Assembly (NCBI RefSeq): GCF_013371085.1 | Contig: NZ_JABWCV010000015.1 | Location: 1-64,000, forward strand | Origin: Vreelandella maris | GTDB taxonomy: Bacteria > Pseudomonadota > Gammaproteobacteria > Pseudomonadales > Halomonadaceae | Direction of reading: 5' to 3' | Length of the DNA: 64,000 nt | Position numbers and translations under genes: made by a program | Shown here: positions 27,525 through 36,589 of the stretch, piece after piece | Layout of the letters: each line of letters starts with the position of its first letter | How positions within the stretch are numbered: the first letter of the stretch is position 1 | Notes under the pieces: model-generated | What the model was told of the DNA's origin: nothing | Databases searched by the model: none | The model's input: the letters and a program-made list of their open reading frames with translations, nothing else

Positions 27525-28184
27525 TTAATCCCGTGGAAAGCGCGCTTCTAACTCGGCTACCTGCTCGGGCGTTAACCCCCGAGGGTTCTCGCCTCGCAAC
27601 AGTAGATAGAGCTTGGCGGTCTCTTCCAGCTCTTCGGTGGCGTACACCGCCGCCTCAAGATTTTTCCCCGCTACCACCGGGCCGTGGTTGGCCAACAGTA
27701 CCGCGCTATGCTTGCCCGCTAAGCCCCGCACTGCATCGCCCAGTTTTGGGTCGCCGGGCATGTGGTAAGGCACCAGCGGTAGCTTGCCCACCCGCATCAC
27801 GTAATAGGCGGTCAGCGGCGGAATGCAGTCGCAGGGATCGACTTCCGGCAAGCAGGAGACCGCCACCGAATGGGTAGAGTGCAGATGTACGATAGCGCCG
27901 GACTGCGGGCGCTCTTCGTACATCGCCATATGTAGAAACTGCTCTTTGGTGGGCTTATCGCCACTCAACAGTTGGCCGTTGTTATCCAAATGGGAAATGC
28001 ACGCCGGGTCTAACCTTCCCAAACAGGCGTTGGTCGGTGTCATCAGCCAGCCGCCATCGTCCAGCCGTACGCTGATATTGCCGCTAGAGCCCATGGTCAG
28101 GCCGCGGTCAAACAACGATTTGCCCAGGGTACTGATCTGCTCCCGCAAGCTGTTCTGGGGATGGCGATGCAAGTGGATGCTCAT
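27525..28184 (-). CDS. otnC: 3-oxo-tetronate 4-phosphate decarboxylase (class II aldolase fold)
   Basis: OtnC removes CO2 from 3-oxo-tetronate 4-phosphate to give dihydroxyacetone phosphate. The 219-residue class II aldolase fold shows [20 protein letters not shown] for phosphate binding, the acid/base Glu in [12 protein letters not shown], and zinc ligands in [12 protein letters not shown] and [11 protein letters not shown]. The start ATGA overlaps the otnK stop by four bases, so the two are translationally coupled. Confidence 0.9.
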   Translation of the reverse strand: MSIHLHRHPQNSLREQISTLGKSLFDRGLTMGSSGNISVRLDDGGWLMTPTNACLGRLDPACISHLDNNGQLLSGDKPTKEQFLHMAMYEERPQSGAIVHLHSTHSVAVSCLPEVDPCDCIPPLTAYYVMRVGKLPLVPYHMPGDPKLGDAVRGLAGKHSAVLLANHGPVVAGKNLEAAVYATEELEETAKLYLLLRGENPRGLTPEQVAELEARFPRD

Positions 28185-29479
28185 GCCAGCACCTCAAACG
28201 CCCGGGCAAAGAAATCGACGCCGCCGAAGTTACCGGACTTCAGCGCCAACGACAGCGGCGCATCGCGACCGGCTAGCGGGGCTTGGGTCCAGGGCACGCC
28301 GGGGTCGATCTGCTCGCCGATGCGCAGGGTGGTAATGCCCAGCGCCGAGACCACCGCGCCAGAGGTTTCGCCCCCGGCAACCAGTAATCGCCCTACGCCT
28401 TCGTTAACCAGAGTGACCGCCAGCTGGCTCAAGGCTTCTTCCACGAGCTGCCCGGCACGCGCGGCCCCTAACGCTTGCTGTGCCGCGGCTACGTTGGTTG
28501 GCTCTGCCGAGGCGTAAATCAGTACCGGCGCCTGTTCAGATAACCGCTGCCGAGCAAACGCCAGCGCCTGTGTCTGCTGTTGTTCGCCTTCCGACAGCGA
28601 TAAAGGCTCCAGGGCAAAGCCACCATCAGGGTGCTTGGCCAGAAAATCCGCCACCTGGGCCAGTGTGGCGCGGGAACAACTACCGGAAAGCACCAACGCC
28701 CCGCCCGAGGCAGGCGATAAACGTCCCGGTTCAGTAATGGTGGCTAACCAGCCCTGGGCACGGTACTGGGCAGGCAATGCCTGCCCCAGGCCCGAGCCGC
28801 CGGTGACCAAGGGCATTAACACTGTCGCTTCGGCCAGCACGTCCAGATCCTGCTCATCCAGGGAATCACAGATCACATGGCGAACGTCTTGTGCTTCCAG
28901 CGCCGATAAATGAGCACGGGTGGCCGTTGATCCTTGGGCAAGCACTGCGCGGTTGGCCAACCCCACCGGGTGCGGCGTTTGGCGGGCAAGCACGCGCACT
29001 AAGTCCGCATCCTGCATAGGGTTCAATGGGTGGTGCTGCATGCCGCTGTCGTTGAGCAAGCGATCACCCACAAACAGATGGCCCTGGTAGACCGTACGGC
29101 CGTTAATCGGGAAGGCGGGCACCATCACCGTTTGGGAAGCGCCCAATGCTTCCAACAACGCATCCGCCACCGGGCCGATATTGCCCTGGTCAGTGGAGTC
29201 AAAGGTGGAGCAGTACTTAAAAAACAGCTGGCGGGCACCCTGCTTTTGCAGCCAATCTAACGCAGCGAGCGAATCATTAACTGCTTCCTCTACCGGGCAG
29301 GAGCGTGATTTAAGCGCCACCACCACCGCATCAATTTCTTGCAGATCAATCTCTTCTTGCGGCACGCCAATCACCTGCAGGCAGCGCATGCCGCCGCGCA
29401 CCAGGTTATTAGCAAGGTCGGTGGCCCCGGTGAAGTCGTCGGCGATGGCGCCTAATACAATGTTCGATCCCATACCCAT
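28181..29479 (-). CDS. otnK: 3-oxo-tetronate kinase (DUF1537 family)
   Basis: OtnK phosphorylates 3-oxo-tetronate at O4. The 432-residue protein starts with the DUF1537 signature IADDFTGATDLANNLVRGGM and has the C-terminal nucleotide motif VAGGETSGAVVSALG. Other seen segments are FKYCSTFDSTDQGNIGP and LVTGGSGLGQAL. Its stop overlaps otnC, and ltnD ends five bases before its start codon, with GGGAG as Shine-Dalgarno. This is the key enzyme that identifies the pathway. Confidence 0.93.
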   Translation of the reverse strand: MGMGSNIVLGAIADDFTGATDLANNLVRGGMRCLQVIGVPQEEIDLQEIDAVVVALKSRSCPVEEAVNDSLAALDWLQKQGARQLFFKYCSTFDSTDQGNIGPVADALLEALGASQTVMVPAFPINGRTVYQGHLFVGDRLLNDSGMQHHPLNPMQDADLVRVLARQTPHPVGLANRAVLAQGSTATRAHLSALEAQDVRHVICDSLDEQDLDVLAEATVLMPLVTGGSGLGQALPAQYRAQGWLATITEPGRLSPASGGALVLSGSCSRATLAQVADFLAKHPDGGFALEPLSLSEGEQQQTQALAFARQRLSEQAPVLIYASAEPTNVAAAQQALGAARAGQLVEEALSQLAVTLVNEGVGRLLVAGGETSGAVVSALGITTLRIGEQIDPGVPWTQAPLAGRDAPLSLALKSGNFGGVDFFARAFEVLA

Positions 29480-29484
29480 TTTTA

Positions 29485-30417
29485 TCAGGCTCCCTGGGCA
29501 TCGTTGGCGGCTTCCGGCAAGGCGATGCCGGAGAGCCGCTGATACACCTTGATCACCGCTGAATCATCTTCGCGGCCAAAGCCTGCACCGCTGGCAGCGG
29601 TAAACTGCTGCAGTGCACTGGACGCCACCGGCGTTGCCAACGCCAGCTCGCGGCCGGTTTGATGCACGATGTTGAGATCCTTGACGAAGATATCCACCGC
29701 GGAAAGCGGTGTGTAATCACCACTCAGAATGTGCGGCACGCGGTTCTCGAACATCCAGGAATTACCCGCCGAGTGGGTAATGACGTCATAAATCACCTCG
29801 GGGTCGAGGCCCATACGAATCCCCAGCGCCATGGCTTCGGCGGCGGTGGCAATATGCACGCCAGCCAGCAGTTGATTGACCAGCTTCATACTGGAGCCCA
29901 CCCCGGGGGCATCGCCAAGGCGATAGACCTTGGCGGCCATGGCATCAAGCACTCCCTGCGAATACGTGAAGGTTTCTGGTGCGCCGGAGGCCATGACCGA
30001 TAGCTCACCGCTTTTGGCTTTCGCCGCGCCGCCGCTAATCGGCGCATCCAGCATCATTAAACCCTGTCCCGACAAGCGCTCACCTAGCTGTTTGGCTTGA
30101 CTGGGCGCCACCGTGGCGCACTGCATAATAAGACTGCCCGGTGCCAATTGGCTGACCACGCCCTGCTCTCCGAACAACACCTGCTCAACCTGTAAGCCGT
30201 TAACCACAACCACCAACACAATATGGCAGTGAGCAAGCTCGGCAGGTGTTGCAACACTTCTGCCCCCTGCCGCCACGAAGGCATCGCGAGCGTCTGCAGA
30301 AATATCGCAGCCCGTGACGTTAAACCCGTGTTGGAGCAATACGGTAGCAGTGCCCATGCCCATGGCACCCAGGCCAATAACGCCTACTTGAAGTGATTGT
30401 TGATCGTGTTGACTCAC
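29485..30417 (-). CDS. ltnD: L-threonate dehydrogenase
   Basis: LtnD is a beta-hydroxyacid dehydrogenase that oxidises L-threonate to 2-oxo-tetronate with NAD. Seen: GVIGLGAMGMGTATVLLQHG at the N-terminus, DAPISGGAAKAKSGELSVMA, and the catalytic Lys in SSMKLVNQLLAGVH. The frame extends to 30510, but the GTG at 30417 (VSQHDQQSLQVGVIG) gives the usual length of about 310 residues and has GAGG upstream. It is the first gene of the operon, divergent from the LacI-type regulator. A CA-rich leader, AACAAAAACAACAACA, lies before it. Confidence 0.88.
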   Translation of the reverse strand: MSQHDQQSLQVGVIGLGAMGMGTATVLLQHGFNVTGCDISADARDAFVAAGGRSVATPAELAHCHIVLVVVVNGLQVEQVLFGEQGVVSQLAPGSLIMQCATVAPSQAKQLGERLSGQGLMMLDAPISGGAAKAKSGELSVMASGAPETFTYSQGVLDAMAAKVYRLGDAPGVGSSMKLVNQLLAGVHIATAAEAMALGIRMGLDPEVIYDVITHSAGNSWMFENRVPHILSGDYTPLSAVDIFVKDLNIVHQTGRELALATPVASSALQQFTAASGAGFGREDDSAVIKVYQRLSGIALPEAANDAQGA

Positions 30418-30507
30418 CTGCCGACACCTCGCTTTGTTGAAAGTGTTGTTGTTTTTGTTGCTATCGTCGCGGCGCTGTTCTCCTAATCCTAGCCCGTTGC
30501 TGAAAGG

Positions 30508-30543
30508 CAAATGGTAGCGCTGTCATGATAGCGCTACCATTTG
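30508..30543. promoter_or_regulatory. Two abutting LacI-type operators between ltnD and its regulator
   Basis: Perfect 14-bp arms CAAATGGTAGCGCT (30508-30521) and AGCGCTACCATTTG (30530-30543) flank an 8-base centre. The block can also be read as two adjoining 14-bp operators, TGGTAGCGCTGTCA (30512-30525) and TGATAGCGCTACCA (30526-30539). Each has the central CG and the AGCGCT core usual for LacI-family dimers. It is placed to control both directions. Confidence 0.85.
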
Positions 30544-30596
30544 TTTTAGATTATTCTCTGCGTAACGACAAGCTGAACATTAGGGCCCTGCGACCA

Positions 30597-31676
30597 ATGT
30601 CTAAAGACTCACCTAACGCTGACTCGCGCGCCAAAAATGTGACAACGCCTGCCCTGCCTAACAACGCTAGGCAGCGACGAAGCTCAGACCAAGTCACGCT
30701 CAGCCAAGTGGCACAAGCGGCTGGGGTATCGCCGATCACAGCATCGCGGGCACTGAACTATCCCGATAAAGTTAGCGATAGCGCACGGCGCAGTGTTCTT
30801 CAGGCCGTGGAGAACTTGGGGTACGTACCCAACTTGGTTGCCGGTAGCCTGGCTTCTGCCCGCTCACGACTGATAGCGGTGATTGTGCCGTCACTGATCA
30901 ATAGCGTGTTTGTGGAGGTCATCAAGGGGCTGCAGGAAACGCTGGAAGCCGAGGGCTACCAGATACTGCTGGGTAACACCGACTACGATCTAGACCGTGA
31001 GTATCAGTTGGTGCGCACGTTTTTAGGCTGGTCATGTTCGGCGCTGGTCACGGCAGGGCTGCGCCATAACTCGGCGTGCCATACGTTGCTGGCGAACTGG
31101 GATCACCCCATCATGGAAGTCATGGAACTGGGTCAGGGCATGGATTTAAATGTCGGGCTGGATCACGTGGCCGCCGGCCGCTGTATGGCTACCCACCTGA
31201 TCGACCAAGGTTACCGCCATATTGTTTATGTGGGCGCACGGCTAGCTCAGGATTACCGCGCCAGCATGCGCTTTGATGGACATAAAGCGGTGCTAAAGGA
31301 GAAAGGGATCGATGCCCCGCTACTGGAACTAGACACCCTGGGCAGCCTGCAAGCGGGCGCGGAAGGACTGGCCCAAGTGCTCGCGCAATATCCCCATACC
31401 CAGGCCATTCACTTTGCCAACGACGACCTAGCGGTAGGCGCCCTGCTGGCTGCTCAGCGCCAAGGGCTAAACGTGCCCGAGGATATCGCCATTGCCGGGT
31501 TTAACGGCCTGCCGCTTGGACAGCACGTGACGCCTCAGCTCACGACCATTCTCTCTCCCAGAGAAGAAATGGGCCGCCTCGCCGCCAAGGAGCTTATCCG
31601 GCGACTAGGCGGCAAAAACGTCTACCGCCGCCAGCACGATGTGGGGTTTACGCTTCAAATCGGCGGCAGTACTTAG
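30597..31676 (+). CDS. LacI-family regulator of the tetronate locus
   Basis: The protein has an N-terminal LacI helix-turn-helix (VTLSQVAQAAGVSPITASRALNYPDKVSDSAR) with the hinge segment NLVAGSLASARS, followed by a sugar-binding periplasmic-type domain of about 280 residues (HFANDDLAVGALLAAQRQG, IAGFNGLPLG). An upstream ATG at 30525 lies inside the operator, so ATG 30597 is preferred, though its Shine-Dalgarno is weak. Divergence from ltnD and the palindromes between them indicate local repression relieved by a tetronate or pathway intermediate. Confidence 0.88.
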   Translation: MSKDSPNADSRAKNVTTPALPNNARQRRSSDQVTLSQVAQAAGVSPITASRALNYPDKVSDSARRSVLQAVENLGYVPNLVAGSLASARSRLIAVIVPSLINSVFVEVIKGLQETLEAEGYQILLGNTDYDLDREYQLVRTFLGWSCSALVTAGLRHNSACHTLLANWDHPIMEVMELGQGMDLNVGLDHVAAGRCMATHLIDQGYRHIVYVGARLAQDYRASMRFDGHKAVLKEKGIDAPLLELDTLGSLQAGAEGLAQVLAQYPHTQAIHFANDDLAVGALLAAQRQGLNVPEDIAIAGFNGLPLGQHVTPQLTTILSPREEMGRLAAKELIRRLGGKNVYRRQHDVGFTLQIGGST

Positions 31677-31744
31677 GCTCAAGCACGATAGACAGCGCTG
31701 GAGCCAGACAGATGATCATATATCGATGTAATTAAAATATGGAC

Positions 31745-32641
31745 TCACCCCTCCCGAAAGGCCTCCACCACCCGCTCGGCCAACACTTCGCTGGCATCGC
31801 CACTGCCAGGCCGTTTAACCAGCGCTACCTGATAATCACCCAATGAGGGTAGCGATTCGTTAGTGAGACGCTTGAGCGGGGGGCGAATCAAGCTTTTCGG
31901 AAACGGTGAAATGGCCAGATCTGCCAACATAGCGGCTTCCTGCCCGGCACAGTGGTCGCAGGAGTAGGCAATTCGGTAATTCATCCCGGCGCTATCCAGT
32001 GCTTGGAGTGCAATTCTACGCCATGCACACCCCTGTTGAGCCAGTGTCACCGGTAGCGGCGAACGTTGTACGGCAACACCATCTTCACGGCCCGCCCATA
32101 CCAGCGGTTCGCTATGCACGATCTCGCCACGCGTCGCCTGCCCAGGTTCGCCAGCCATCACCAGGGCCAAGTCAAGTTCAGCCTCATCCAATCTAGCGAG
32201 CAGCTCGACACTGCGGCCAACGATGACATCGACCTGCACGGCCGGATGTGAGCGCGCAAACTGGGCCAGTACGGTGGGCAGTACACGCCCAACAACGTCA
32301 TCGGTAATGCCAAGCCCTACACGCCCTTCCAGTGTCGGCGCCAAGAATTGTGTCACCGCCTCTGCATTGAGTTTCAGTAGCCGTCGGCCATAACCAAGCA
32401 GCACTTCCCCCTCTGCCGTCAGGCGCACGTGGCGCGCTTCGCGTACAAATAGCGTCTGTCCCAGTGTCTCTTCCAGGCGTTTGATCTGCATGCTCAGTGC
32501 GGAAGGGGTCCGAAACAGCTGCTGGGCAGCGCGAGTGAAGCTGCCACGTTCCGCAATCGTTACAAAGCTGCGTAGCACTTCACTATCCAGTAGCGGCAAG
32601 GCAGCCCGGCTGCTCACCACATTCGTTAGCTGATTCATCAC
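31745..32641 (-). CDS. LysR-family regulator (partner of DUF1127 gene)
   Basis: The 298-residue LysR protein has its helix-turn-helix at about residues 20-78 (VLRSFVTIAERGSFTRAAQQLFRTPSALSMQIKRLEETLG, seen as GSFTRAAQQL and PSALSMQIKRLEE). The effector domain follows. It is divergent from a DUF1127 gene across 180 bases. A LysR/DUF1127 divergent pair recurs in gammaproteobacteria, and the regulator is expected to control its partner. The effector is unknown. Confidence 0.88.
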   Translation of the reverse strand: MMNQLTNVVSSRAALPLLDSEVLRSFVTIAERGSFTRAAQQLFRTPSALSMQIKRLEETLGQTLFVREARHVRLTAEGEVLLGYGRRLLKLNAEAVTQFLAPTLEGRVGLGITDDVVGRVLPTVLAQFARSHPAVQVDVIVGRSVELLARLDEAELDLALVMAGEPGQATRGEIVHSEPLVWAGREDGVAVQRSPLPVTLAQQGCAWRRIALQALDSAGMNYRIAYSCDHCAGQEAAMLADLAISPFPKSLIRPPLKRLTNESLPSLGDYQVALVKRPGSGDASEVLAERVVEAFREG

Positions 32642-32820
32642 GCCACCTTTCAGAAAAACTTAAGGCATAGTGTAGTTCTTTTCGTTTGATTGATCCAAGG
32701 CTGTGCACCAAGCTAATTATCAGAGGTCGCGACCCTCCTTCTTAACAACGACAGATAGCACCTAACCAGCAGACGCGCAGGCGCCGTGGCTGGATAGCAG
32801 GTGTATGATGGAGGTGTGCA

Positions 32821-33150
32821 ATGAATCACGACAACCCTACCCAACATGCTGAGTATGCTTGGCAGCAAGCCAGCCAACTAACTCCGCCGCCTAAACCGCC
32901 CCGGCTGGAATTTTATATGCCAGCGATGCCGTCGCTGACCTTGATCCACAGGCTTGAAATGCGCTGGTGGCACTACCGGCGTCGGCAGCTTTTTCGCCGC
33001 CATGTAGTGCCTCTATTGGCCTACGATGACCACGTACTACAGGATATTGGTCATTGCCGTGAAAATATTCACTGGGCCAATCAGCTGCCCCTGAGCGTCG
33101 ATGCTGTGCAAGCGTTAGAGGAAAAAGCCAACATTGGCGTTAAAACTTAA
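32821..33150 (+). CDS. DUF1127 (YjiS-like) domain protein
   Basis: The 109-residue protein ends in a DUF1127-type segment: WWHYRRRQLFRRHVVPLLAYDDHVLQDIGHCRENIHWA. This gives an arginine-rich helix, then a D-H-x-L-x-D-I-G core. The N-terminal 45 residues are Pro-rich. Family members are small, basic and often stress-regulated, with links to RNA turnover and phosphate metabolism in alphaproteobacteria. Here the LysR gene is divergent, and a hairpin terminator follows the stop. Function is unproven. Confidence 0.75.
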   Translation: MNHDNPTQHAEYAWQQASQLTPPPKPPRLEFYMPAMPSLTLIHRLEMRWWHYRRRQLFRRHVVPLLAYDDHVLQDIGHCRENIHWANQLPLSVDAVQALEEKANIGVKT

Positions 33151-33190
33151 CTTATATATATTTATCGCCCCTACATTCCTTGCTAGCTTT

Positions 33191-33218
33191 AAACCGTCGC
33201 ATGGATTTGCGACGGTTT
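33191..33218 (+). terminator. Hairpin terminator between the DUF1127 and YciF-like genes
   Basis: AAACCGTCGC (33191-33200) and GCGACGGTTT (33209-33218) form a perfect 10-bp stem with an 8-base loop. The tail ATCTTTTTAT is an imperfect T-tract. It lies only 26 bases before the next start codon, so an attenuator role is possible. Confidence 0.7.
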
Positions 33219-33244
33219 ATCTTTTTATCAGCATGGAGCAAATC

Positions 33245-33736
33245 ATGATTATTAAAAACGCTAACGAGCTTTTCGTTCGGCTACTTTCTGAGACAAATAG
33301 CGCAGAAAAGCAAATGACCCGCGCGCTGCCCAAAATGGCACGTGCCGCAGATGACCCCAAGCTGGTCGATGCTTTTAAACATCACCTTGATGAAACCCAA
33401 GGACAGGTAGAAAGACTAGAGCAAGTCGCTGATAGCGTGCCTGATATCCGTATCAAACGGCTGAAGTGTTACGCCATGGAGAGCTTGATAGAGGAAGCGC
33501 AGGAACTGATTGAAGCGACCGAAAAAGGCGCTGTACGTGATGCTGGCCTGATTGGTGCTGCACAAAAAGTAGAACACTATGAAATCGCCACCTATGGCAC
33601 GCTGTGTTCTCTTGCAGAACAGTTAGGTTATACCGAAGCTAAAAACATCCTGGCCGAAACGCTGAAGGAAGAAAAATCCGCGGATGATAAGTTGAATATG
33701 TTAGCGAAAGAGAACGTTAACAAGAAAGCTGGTTAA
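33245..33736 (+). CDS. YciF-like ferritin-fold protein (DUF892)
   Basis: The 163-residue protein has the DUF892 pattern, a four-helix ferritin-like bundle: LFVRLLSETNSAEKQMTRAL, HHLDETQGQVERLEQV, and KVEHYEIATYGTL, which carry the Glu and His residues at metal-ligand positions. YciE/YciF proteins are general-stress proteins of unclear biochemistry. ATG 33245 was chosen because GGAG lies six bases upstream; the frame opens at 33134. A strong terminator follows. Confidence 0.85.
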   Translation: MIIKNANELFVRLLSETNSAEKQMTRALPKMARAADDPKLVDAFKHHLDETQGQVERLEQVADSVPDIRIKRLKCYAMESLIEEAQELIEATEKGAVRDAGLIGAAQKVEHYEIATYGTLCSLAEQLGYTEAKNILAETLKEEKSADDKLNMLAKENVNKKAG

Positions 33737-33770
33737 CTTTTTATAAAATGCTTTTATAAAGTGTTTTTAT

Positions 33771-33803
33771 AGGGTGGGCTTAATTAATCAAGCCCACCCT
33801 TTC
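33771..33803 (+). terminator. Rho-independent terminator after the YciF-like gene
   Basis: AGGGTGGGCTT (33771-33781) and AAGCCCACCCT (33790-33800) make an 11-bp stem with an 8-base loop. A short T run follows. Confidence 0.8.
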
Positions 33804-33881
33804 CCGCTCGTTTTAGCAATTGGCACTATTGGCTAAGCGCTAGTGCTATCACTACATTATGCATTAGCAACTTAATAGCTT

Positions 33882-36017
33882 TTACACTCCCACCGGGCCG
33901 CCGTCACGCTTCTGTATCACCACGGTCGCTGCGCGGGGGCGCACTTGACCACTGGCGGCAACCGTAGCGTCTTGCACCAGCGCGCTAGCATCGGCTGGCC
34001 AATTGCCCGGATGCTGAATGTTGATAAACAGCGCGGTTTTATCAGGTGTGGCAAAGATACCGGTCACTTCGCAGCCGTTCGGCCCCACCGCAAAACGTTT
34101 GAGCTGCTGCTGGTTGCTACTGTTAATGACGGGTCCGGTGCCTTGAATATCATCGAGACCGTTAGGCACGACCGCAAGCAACTGGTCGTTGGTGTACTCG
34201 GTGATACCTTCATAGCCGTTATCCGTCTGGATCCAGAGAATACCCTGCCCATCGCCGCGCTCGTCGAACCATAGCCCGTCGGGGCTGGCAAACTGGTTCA
34301 TTTCCGTCAGGCCAGAGTGGTTATCCGCATCATCGGTCGCCGCACCAAACACGAAAACCTCCCAGGTAAAGGCATTCGGCAGACGACTTTCACGCCAGCG
34401 GATGATGTGTCCCGCCTCATTATTGGCACGTGGATTGGCCGCGTTGGTCGGTGCCAGATCGTAACCGACGCCATTCTGCTCAAGACGCTCGCCGTCGTTC
34501 GTGTACGTCGGCGTGGAGTCCTCAGCGGTGCGCTGGCTATTATTGGTTAGCGTGAGATAGACATCGCCTGAGGCAGGGTCAACAGAGGCCCACTCAGGAC
34601 GATCCATCGGTGTGGCGCCCAACAAATCCGCCGCGTCACAGGTATTGATGATAATGCCTGCTTGATCATCGCTGGCAAGCCCCAGCGCCGCGGCCAATGT
34701 GCGGCCATCACGCGTTTGAGCACTGGGTGTTAGCGGCAGCCATTCACCGCTGCCATCAGCATGGAAACGCGCCACGAACAGCGTGCCGTTGTCCAGGTAT
34801 TTGCTGCCGATGACAAGACGGTCATACGCTTCGCCGGGGCGATTGGCATCGGCGGGATCCCAGGCAGCGTCGGAGACGTATTTATACACATACTCGTTGC
34901 GGGCATCGTGTCCCGAGTAGTAGACCACCGGCTGACCGGCTTCCAGCTTGCCTAACCAGCATCCCTCATGGCGGAAACGCCCAAGCGCTGTCCGCTTGAC
35001 GGCCCGCACTCCGCTATAGGGATCAACCTCCACCTGATAGCCGAAGGTGCGTGCCTCGTTGCGATAATCATTCTCCGCCCGCTCGCCACGTGGGGTGATA
35101 TCAAAGCGTGCGAACTCACCACTCTCCTCGGAGGCATCGCCTGCGGAGGTATCCCAACCGTAGCGGCTCTTGTCCGTTGGGATGCCGATACGAGCGTCGT
35201 CCTGAAAGCGTTCGCCACGATTGACGAAGATATCGGGCCAGTTCTCTTCACAGGCAATATAGGTTCCCCAGGGGGTTACCCCATTACCGCAATTATTGTT
35301 CGTGCCGCGGGTTTGCATGCCTGTCGGAGAGAACTGTGTCTTGACGTAGTCACTGCCAGCCACGGGCCCGGAAAGCTCCATCACCGTTGCGCTGGTGAAG
35401 CGGCGGTTATAGCGCGACCCCGGCACATGCGACCATTGGCCATTGGCGTCTTTTTCGACTTCGACAAGCGTGACACCGTGAGCGTTGATCTCGGTGCGCG
35501 ACTCATCTGCTGGACGCTGGCCCGCGTCGGCATTGGTGGGGCCGCCCTGAGGTGCCCATAGTGCGGCTTGGTCGATATATTCGTTATTGAGAGCCAGTAT
35601 AAATCGACGTGAAGCGTTATCAGCATCTAAGGCAAAACCGGCCATGCCGTCATGATGCATACCGACACTTTCCGCCTGTTGCTCAGGCGTCATGGTCTGG
35701 TCGGCCTGCCACGCATCGCCTGTGCTCAATGGTGTGCCCCAAGGCACCAACACCTGAGCCACATAGCCTTCCGGCACCACAATCGCGTCAGTGAGCGAAC
35801 CGTGCACCGCTTCAAAGGCGAGCGTCAGAGGTGTTTTCTGCGCACCATTGGAAGCCAACGCCTGGGCAGCGCCACCAAAACTGAGCATCGAGGCAGCAGC
35901 GACTCCCAAACCGCCGCGCATCACATCACGGCGGGATACGTGCCGTGCCAGCACCTCGGCGAAGGGTTGATTGCTGCTGCGGTTAAACAGGCGATGATCT
36001 TCGATCTCTTTACTCAT
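33882..36017 (-). CDS. phoX: Tat-exported PhoX-type alkaline phosphatase
   Basis: PhoX is a calcium/iron alkaline phosphatase that frees phosphate from organic esters outside the cytoplasm. The protein of about 711 residues begins with a long twin-arginine signal, SRRDVMRGGLGVAAASMLSFGG, at about residues 28-50 (RR core, hydrophobic stretch). PhoX/DUF839 features include GTNNNCGNGVTPWGTY, IACEENWPDIF, HEGCWLGKLEAGQPVVYYSG and LYVSDAAWD-like repeats, seen as their cores. ATG 36017 was chosen because GGGAGG lies seven bases upstream. A Pho box 64 bases before the start shows PhoB control. Confidence 0.92.
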   Translation of the reverse strand: MSKEIEDHRLFNRSSNQPFAEVLARHVSRRDVMRGGLGVAAASMLSFGGAAQALASNGAQKTPLTLAFEAVHGSLTDAIVVPEGYVAQVLVPWGTPLSTGDAWQADQTMTPEQQAESVGMHHDGMAGFALDADNASRRFILALNNEYIDQAALWAPQGGPTNADAGQRPADESRTEINAHGVTLVEVEKDANGQWSHVPGSRYNRRFTSATVMELSGPVAGSDYVKTQFSPTGMQTRGTNNNCGNGVTPWGTYIACEENWPDIFVNRGERFQDDARIGIPTDKSRYGWDTSAGDASEESGEFARFDITPRGERAENDYRNEARTFGYQVEVDPYSGVRAVKRTALGRFRHEGCWLGKLEAGQPVVYYSGHDARNEYVYKYVSDAAWDPADANRPGEAYDRLVIGSKYLDNGTLFVARFHADGSGEWLPLTPSAQTRDGRTLAAALGLASDDQAGIIINTCDAADLLGATPMDRPEWASVDPASGDVYLTLTNNSQRTAEDSTPTYTNDGERLEQNGVGYDLAPTNAANPRANNEAGHIIRWRESRLPNAFTWEVFVFGAATDDADNHSGLTEMNQFASPDGLWFDERGDGQGILWIQTDNGYEGITEYTNDQLLAVVPNGLDDIQGTGPVINSSNQQQLKRFAVGPNGCEVTGIFATPDKTALFINIQHPGNWPADASALVQDATVAASGQVRPRAATVVIQKRDGGPVGV

Positions 36018-36080
36018 GGTGGCCTCCCCTGATCGTTTGTTAGCCAACGATTAAACGTTAGGAGACACTAAAGGAGCTAA

Positions 36081-36098
36081 ATGACAGGACGATGACGG
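36081..36098 (-). promoter_or_regulatory. Pho box of phoX
   Basis: On the minus strand the sequence reads CCGTCAT-CGTC-CTGTCAT. These are two 7-mers with an 11-bp period and a 4-base spacer, matching the PhoB consensus CTGTCAT-N4-CTGTCAT at all but one position. A TTTAGT -10-like element follows eight to nine bases downstream. Confidence 0.88.
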
Positions 36099-36214
36099 AG
36101 TGTCTGCATTTATATGAAGACTCACTACCTGCATGGCGAAGCCGTGATATAAGACCATACTTATTAACACATAATGCAATGCACTGAGTAACAGCAAGCC
36201 AATCGGGAGCAAGG

Positions 36215-36589
36215 ATGAGACTGATCAGCATCATATGGGTGGCGTTGGCGGCTATTAGTTTCAGCCTGGGGCTGGTGGGTATTTTTTTACCGCTAATGCC
36301 CACCACTATTTTTATGCTGATCGCAGTTTACTGTGCCTCAAAGGGCTCGCCTCGTTTCGAGGCCTGGATCCGCTCCCGTGATTATGTCGGCCCATTGCTG
36401 ATCACCTGGGAGCAAGAGCGCGCCATTCCCCGGCGTGCCAAGCTCGCAGCCGTCAGCATGATCGCATTGAGTGCGCTGATCGTGGTCTGGTCACTCGGCC
36501 AGGGCTGGCTGCGCTGGGGTGTGGTCGCCTTACTGGTAATGATCGCGCTGTGGTTAGCTACCCGGCCAGAGCCCTCTTCTTCGTCTTAA
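36215..36589 (+). CDS. DUF454 (YbaN-like) membrane protein
   Basis: The 124-residue protein has an N-terminal helix pair with the DUF454 signature LGLVGIFLPLMPTTIFMLIAVYCASKGSPRFEAWI, seen as GIFLPLMPTT and KGSPRFEAWI. A RAIPRRAK-type loop (ERAIPRRAKLAAVS) and two C-terminal helices follow. The function of the family is unknown. It is divergent from phoX, so the shared region holding the Pho box could also influence it, although the box is oriented toward phoX. Confidence 0.8.
   Translation: MRLISIIWVALAAISFSLGLVGIFLPLMPTTIFMLIAVYCASKGSPRFEAWIRSRDYVGPLLITWEQERAIPRRAKLAAVSMIALSALIVVWSLGQGWLRWGVVALLVMIALWLATRPEPSSSS

Noticed and set aside
34968..35561. 197-codon frame opposite phoX
   Set aside because: Antisense shadow caused by GC-rich codon structure of phoX.
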